From: Fidelibacterota bacterium TCS52
GTDB lineage: Bacteria; Fidelibacterota; Fidelibacteria; Fidelibacterales; Fidelibacteraceae
DNA length: 10,634 nt
Reading direction: 5' to 3'
Assembly: GCA_001577215.1 (NCBI GenBank)
Contig: LSCC01000056.1
Coordinates: 1 to 10,634, forward strand
Each line of letters starts with the position of its first letter. Positions within the stretch are counted from its first letter, which is position 1. Below, one piece after another: positions 6,834-10,634 of the stretch. The position numbers were made by a program, and so were the translations under genes. Under the pieces are notes generated by a model. The model did no database searches. It was given only the letters and a program-made list of their open reading frames with translations, and was not told the DNA's origin.

Positions 6834-6849
6834 ATAGTATCTTTTATAG

Positions 6850-6923
6850 TCGGGATGAAAAGATTTGAACTTTCGACCCCTTCGTCCCGAACGAAGTGCG
6901 CTGCCGGACTGCGCTACATCCCG
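6850..6923 (-). tRNA. tRNA-Pro (anticodon CGG)
   Basis: On the minus strand the sequence folds into a complete cloverleaf: acceptor CGGGATG/CATCCCG (7 pairs), D stem GCGC/GCGC with a 9-base loop, anticodon stem CTTCG/CGAAG around loop TTCGGGA (anticodon CGG, reading CCG), variable region GGGTC and T stem GAAAG/CTTTT (one G-T pair) with loop TTCAAAT. The discriminator is A and CCA is not encoded, so it must be added after transcription. The gene faces kdsA convergently and lies head-to-head with the peptidase gene. Confidence 0.95.
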
Positions 6924-6939
6924 ATGAATGAAATATAAT

Positions 6940-6953
6940 CATATTTTCTCCTT
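6940..6953 (-). other. Shine-Dalgarno plus ATG pointing into the tRNA gene
   Basis: On the minus strand AAGGAG (6953-6948) is followed five bases later by ATG (6942-6940). The reading frame begins MIIFHSSG and then runs through the tRNA to a TAA just past it, 32 codons in all. The 13 bases ATAAAGGAGAAAA are identical to those in front of the lipoprotein gene start near 1350. I do not think the frame encodes a functional protein; it may be a remnant of a gene start or a chance match. Confidence 0.4.
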
Positions 6954-6978
6954 TATCATAATACATTCGATAAATATT

Positions 6979-7007
6979 TTGCTTATTGGGAAAATTGTTT
7001 GTAAATT
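6979..7007 (+). promoter_or_regulatory. Candidate promoter for the peptidase gene
   Basis: TTGCTT (6979-6984) and TAAATT (7002-7007) are 17 bases apart, upstream of the ATG at 7039. The hexamer TAAATT also occurs in the candidate for the minus-strand unit near 2550. A promoter is expected here because the preceding tRNA is on the other strand, but the match is weak. Confidence 0.3.
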
Positions 7008-7027
7008 TAACAATATAAAAAATAAAA

Positions 7028-7033
7028 AAGGAG
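7028..7033 (+). promoter_or_regulatory. Ribosome binding site deciding the peptidase start
   Basis: AAGGAG followed by five bases (ACGAA) and ATG at 7039. This shows that translation starts with the lipoprotein signal MKTKIIII and not at the in-frame ATG at 6928, which abuts the tRNA gene and has no ribosome site. Confidence 0.85.
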
Positions 7034-7038
7034 ACGAA

Positions 7039-8931
7039 ATGAAAACTAAAATCATCATCATACTTATTGCCCTAACATTGGTTATGGGAATAACTTCTTG
7101 TGGAGACAAAACTCACGACTCAAAAGCAAACAGTATTCCAACTCGAAAAGATATCGAAACAGAATACAAATGGAATTTAAAGGATATTTACAATTCTGCC
7201 GATGAATGGGAAAAAGACTTTAAATATGTAAAATCACATATTTCTGATATTGAAAAATTTAAGGGAACTTTGAGACAATCGGGTGAAAATATACTAAAGT
7301 GTTTCAAGGCAGAGGAGAAAATCGAAAGGAAATTAGACAAGTTGCAAATTTTTGCCTATTTACAAAAAGATGAAGATACAAGAATATCGGAAAATTTAGC
7401 ATTGACAGATAGAATTAGTTCATTGTATTCTCAATATGCTCAAAAGACATCTTTTGTAGCACCTGAATTACGAAACATTCCGGAAACAAAATTAAACAAA
7501 TATATAAATTCTACAAAAGGATTAAAAATTTATGAGCATTATTTTGATGATTTTTTAAGGCAAAAAAAATATATCTTATCAACTCGCGAAGAAGAATTGT
7601 TGGCAATGGCAGGAAATGTATTCAGAAATTTCTCTAGGATTCGTGAAGCACTGACAATGGCCGATATTCAATTTCCAAAAGTGAAAGATGAAGAAGGAAA
7701 TGAAATAGAATTGTCATATTCCAGATACAGAAAATTGCTGTTATCTAAAGATCCGAAAGTTAGAAAAGGTGCATTTGAGGGGATGTATTCAACTTATAAA
7801 AAATTTAACAACACAAGTGCTGCAACTTATGACGGATCAGTAAAAAAAGATATGTTCTATGCTAATGCAAGAAGATATAACAGTTGTTTGGAAATGTCGC
7901 TTTCTAATGATAATATTCCGGTAGAAGTTTACAACAATCTTATTGAGACGACACATAGATATTTAAAACCTTTGCAACACTATATGGAATTAAGGAAGAA
8001 AGTTTTAGGTATTGATTCGTTACATCTTTATGACACAAATGTTCCAATTGTTAAAGATTCTGACAAAAAATATCAATTTGATGAAGCAAGTGAATTGATC
8101 ATTAATGCTCTTTCTCCTTTAGGAAATCAGTATGTAAAAGATGCAAAAAGGGCATTAAATTCTCGCTGGATAGATGTTTATGAAACAAAGGGAAAGAGAA
8201 GTGGTGCATACTCATGGGGAGCTTATGACACGCATCCATATTTGTTGTTAAATTACAATGATACAAGAGATAATATGTTTACATTGGCACATGAATTAGG
8301 TCACTCAATGCACAGTTTTTATACAAATAAAACACAACCGTATTTATATGCTAACTATTCATTATTTGTTGCAGAAGTTGCTTCAACATTTAATGAAAAT
8401 TTATTGATGCATTCGCTTTTGGAAAATACGAAAGATGAGCAGGAACGCTTAGTTTTATTGGATAAATGGGCTGACAATATTTCCGGAACACTTTATACAC
8501 AAGTTTTATTTGCCGAGTTTGAAAAAAAATCACACGAAATGGCAGAAGCTGGAATTCCATTGACAGCGAAATCGTTGAATAAAGCATATATGGATATTTT
8601 AGACAATTTCTATGGTGATGTGTTAACACTTGATGAAAAATATAAGTTAACTTGGAGCAGAATTCCACATTTTTATCGTGCTTTTTATGTTTATGTATAT
8701 GCCACAAGTATTTCCGCTTCAACTTACCTAAGTCAACAAGTATTAGATGGAGATACGGAAGCTCTTAATAATTATTTAAATTTATTACATAGTGGTGGCT
8801 CTGATTATCCTATTGAACTTTTAAAAGACGCCGGTGTTGATATGTCGAAACCCGATGCAATTGAACATACTTTAAAATTATTTGATGAAATCGTAACTGA
8901 AATGGATGAAATAATTTCGAAGAAAAAATAA
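7039..8931 (+). CDS. M3-family oligoendopeptidase F-like metallopeptidase, predicted lipoprotein
   Basis: The 630-residue protein belongs to peptidase family M3, oligoendopeptidase F group, which cuts short peptides inside a closed zinc-containing cavity. The zinc site is H418-E419-L-G-H422 with third ligand E446 in FVAEVASTFNE; further conserved blocks are RIPHFYRAFYVYVYAT (541-556) and HSGGSDYP (584-591) followed by AGVDM near the C-terminus. All expected catalytic features are present. Unlike the usual cytoplasmic PepF, it begins with a lipoprotein signal: MKTK, a hydrophobic run and the lipobox ITS-C21. The mature protein should therefore be anchored on the periplasmic side of a membrane and could degrade peptides in the envelope. 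After about 15 linker residues the catalytic homology starts (TEYKWNLKDIYNS). An ABC transporter gene follows 72 bases downstream. Confidence 0.95.
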   Translation: MKTKIIIILIALTLVMGITSCGDKTHDSKANSIPTRKDIETEYKWNLKDIYNSADEWEKDFKYVKSHISDIEKFKGTLRQSGENILKCFKAEEKIERKLDKLQIFAYLQKDEDTRISENLALTDRISSLYSQYAQKTSFVAPELRNIPETKLNKYINSTKGLKIYEHYFDDFLRQKKYILSTREEELLAMAGNVFRNFSRIREALTMADIQFPKVKDEEGNEIELSYSRYRKLLLSKDPKVRKGAFEGMYSTYKKFNNTSAATYDGSVKKDMFYANARRYNSCLEMSLSNDNIPVEVYNNLIETTHRYLKPLQHYMELRKKVLGIDSLHLYDTNVPIVKDSDKKYQFDEASELIINALSPLGNQYVKDAKRALNSRWIDVYETKGKRSGAYSWGAYDTHPYLLLNYNDTRDNMFTLAHELGHSMHSFYTNKTQPYLYANYSLFVAEVASTFNENLLMHSLLENTKDEQERLVLLDKWADNISGTLYTQVLFAEFEKKSHEMAEAGIPLTAKSLNKAYMDILDNFYGDVLTLDEKYKLTWSRIPHFYRAFYVYVYATSISASTYLSQQVLDGDTEALNNYLNLLHSGGSDYPIELLKDAGVDMSKPDAIEHTLKLFDEIVTEMDEIISKKK

Positions 8932-9003
8932 TTTACGAAATCTAACGAGGCTATTTTTGAAGTTAATTATGAAGAAATTCATTTTTAATTAGGATTATTG
9001 TTA

Positions 9004-10634
9004 ATGAAAAATAGAAAAGAACTATTATTTTCAATTCGCAATTTCACCCAATCTTATGGTGGAAAAACTGTTTTAAATATACCAGAGTTGGATATTTACA
9101 AAGATGAGTTTGTTGTATTTCTCGGAAAATCGGGTTGCGGTAAAACCACACTATTGGAAACATTGAGTTTGATGAGAAGATCGTATCAAGATGAGTTTGA
9201 AAGTTCACAAGTAATTTTTTATCCTGACACAAAAAAGAGACAATCTTACGAGTATAGCAACTTGTGGAAAGATGAAGAATCGTTATCTCATATTCGTAGT
9301 GATTATTTTAGTTTTATGTTTCAGGAATCCGTATTTTTTGATGAATTAAATGCCGGGAAAAATCTCATTTTACCAAAAATTATTCAACAAAATAAGAATT
9401 TATCATCTCATAAAGAAAAAGAGTATAAGAAAAATATTTATGCAGATATAGAAGAACAAGTTGAACTGTTGAACATGCCAAAATCCAAATTGGAAGAGAA
9501 AACCAATATTCAATCGGGTGGACAGAATCAGCGATTTGCCTTTATCAGGGCGTCTTTACCGGAATATTTAGTTATGTTTGCAGATGAACCAACTGGAAAT
9601 CTCGACGAGTTAAATGCAAATCAAATTTTCCAATGGATGGTCGAAGCAGTTAAAAATTCAAAACAAAAAAGTGCTGCATTAGTTGTTACACATCAGAAAG
9701 ATCTCGCTGTGAAATATGCCGATAGAATTGTTTGTATAAGTGAAAATGGTGTTATTGATGAAAATAATATTTTTACATCCGAGGAGTTTGAAGGAAAGAA
9801 AATTTGGAAAAATGAAACTGATAATTCACAACAATGGCGACTCGATGATAATGCCAATAACACCGATTTTTTTAACATTTTGGAAGACAAGATCACACAA
9901 CAAATAGAATCACCTGAAATCAAAAAAGCTGTAAAACAAATAGACAAAAAAGAATCTAACATAACGAAAAAAAAGAAAAATTATCAACCGACCTTTGTAA
10001 ATTTTATGCAAAAACATAAAAGCAAAGATTTTAAAATACGATTTAATAATTTGTATTTTCTTGTATTGTTAATTTTCTTAACAATTGGATTGTTGGCAAT
10101 TGGTGTCTCAAAACATAGTTTAAATCAATTAGAAAAAAAGATGAAAGATCCATATATTAATTGGTTGAGTTTGACTCCTTTACGGCAATTAAGTTATGAG
10201 ATATATGCAATTGAAGATCAATTATCGTCTGTTGAAGTGATGAATAAATACAATATACAGGAGAGTTTTGCATTAACTCGTTTTGGTTTGAATTTTCTGA
10301 ACAAAGAAGATTTTGATAAAGAAGAACTTTCATTTGGTGAAATTGTAAATGTAGATGAACCGGTAAAAGACAACTCAATTGTAAATAAAATTTCCGAACA
10401 TTTGGTAGGTAGAATGTTTGAAAAAAATAATGAAATGGGATTAGTAGTAACTTCCGACCTGTTAAAACGAAATAATTATAACCAAGATGCTGAATTTATT
10501 TTTATTCGTGAAGGTGACAGAAAAATTCCTATCCCAATTTTAGGAGTTGCCGATGCCTTGCCTCATAAAAATACATTTATTTGTACGCAAGGATTTCATT
10601 GGGCTGTAATGAAAAGGGAATTGATCTATGAACA
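9004..10634 (+). CDS. MacB-like fused ABC transporter ATPase-permease (partial at right edge)
   Basis: A single frame stays open from ATG 9004 to the last base, giving at least 543 residues. The N-terminal ATPase has Walker A GKSGCGKTT (41-49), Q-loop Q107, a signature QSGGQ (170-174) in place of the common LSGGQ or LSGGE, Walker B VMFADEPTGNLDE (190-202) and H-loop H230. A charged linker of roughly 100 residues follows, then one transmembrane segment (about 350-368) and an extracytoplasmic-type region from about 370 that begins with MKDPYINWL. This order (ATPase, first membrane helix, periplasmic domain) is that of MacB-type mechanotransmission transporters; the remaining helices would lie beyond the window. 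MacB exporters usually work with a membrane fusion protein and an outer-membrane channel, none of which is seen here. AGGA at 8991-8994 is a plausible ribosome site. The substrate is unknown. Confidence 0.85.
   Translation, partial: MKNRKELLFSIRNFTQSYGGKTVLNIPELDIYKDEFVVFLGKSGCGKTTLLETLSLMRRSYQDEFESSQVIFYPDTKKRQSYEYSNLWKDEESLSHIRSDYFSFMFQESVFFDELNAGKNLILPKIIQQNKNLSSHKEKEYKKNIYADIEEQVELLNMPKSKLEEKTNIQSGGQNQRFAFIRASLPEYLVMFADEPTGNLDELNANQIFQWMVEAVKNSKQKSAALVVTHQKDLAVKYADRIVCISENGVIDENNIFTSEEFEGKKIWKNETDNSQQWRLDDNANNTDFFNILEDKITQQIESPEIKKAVKQIDKKESNITKKKKNYQPTFVNFMQKHKSKDFKIRFNNLYFLVLLIFLTIGLLAIGVSKHSLNQLEKKMKDPYINWLSLTPLRQLSYEIYAIEDQLSSVEVMNKYNIQESFALTRFGLNFLNKEDFDKEELSFGEIVNVDEPVKDNSIVNKISEHLVGRMFEKNNEMGLVVTSDLLKRNNYNQDAEFIFIREGDRKIPIPILGVADALPHKNTFICTQGFHWAVMKRELIYE

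Noticed and set aside
6828..6842. Hairpin AGATA/TATCT with following T-run at the end of kdsA as a terminator
   Set aside because: Only five A/T-rich pairs, overlapping the stop codon; too weak to call.
6928..7038. Upstream in-frame ATG giving a 667-residue form of the peptidase
   Set aside because: It lacks a ribosome site, abuts the tRNA gene and would put 37 residues ahead of a perfect lipoprotein signal; the AAGGAG before 7039 decides the start.
8390..8722. Minus-strand open frame of 110 codons inside the peptidase gene
   Set aside because: It is antisense to conserved catalytic-domain sequence and has no family resemblance.
8924..8958. Inverted repeat AAAAATA/TATTTTT after the peptidase gene
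   Set aside because: The stem consists only of A-T pairs around a 21-base loop, expected by chance in such AT-rich DNA.
9693..10378. Minus-strand open frames within the ABC transporter gene
   Set aside because: The plus strand codes continuously for the ATPase-permease fusion here, with conserved motifs.

Overview
The window is strongly AT-rich and gene-dense. It carries lipopolysaccharide and envelope genes of a Gram-negative (didermal) bacterium: KDO-8-phosphate synthase, two predicted lipoproteins, the tail of a probable outer-membrane beta-barrel protein and a MacB-like ABC transporter. Several genes have clear GGAG-type ribosome binding sites, which argues against typical Bacteroidetes. 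A low-GC member of the wider FCB group, such as Cloacimonadota, would fit, but this is inference from gene content and base composition; no 16S or other marker is present.

Layout. The left edge (1-566, + strand) holds the end of a beta-barrel-like protein, overlapped by a small membrane protein with an anti-sigma-factor type zinc motif and a TTG start. A weak, possibly bidirectional terminator separates it from a convergent minus-strand cluster (2524-659) of three genes: a 67-residue DUF1858 protein, a YhcC/YtqA-type radical SAM protein and a lipoprotein of unknown function. From a short divergent promoter region (2525-2654) the + strand continues with an Mth938/NDUFAF3-like protein and an apparently solitary DNA methyltransferase. 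A 189-base spacer with 'cacgaat'-type repeat units leads to pyrG (CTP synthase) and kdsA, 6 bases apart. A tRNA-Pro(CGG) gene lies on the minus strand, then an M3 oligoendopeptidase F-like metallopeptidase with a lipoprotein signal, and finally a fused ABC ATPase-permease that runs off the right edge.

How the genes work together. pyrG and kdsA form a natural pair: CTP made by PyrG is used to activate KDO as CMP-KDO, and KdsA makes the KDO precursor, so the unit supplies lipid A-KDO core synthesis. The peptidase is predicted to be exported and lipid-anchored rather than cytoplasmic, and it is followed by an ABC transporter with the MacB layout; a functional link between them is only suggested by proximity. 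No defence island, CRISPR array, integrase or transposase is visible. The most unusual items are the exported PepF-like lipoprotein, the N-terminal extension on CTP synthase, the orphan methyltransferase with an HPPY catalytic motif next to a repeat remnant, and a start-like signal (Shine-Dalgarno plus ATG) pointing into the tRNA gene.
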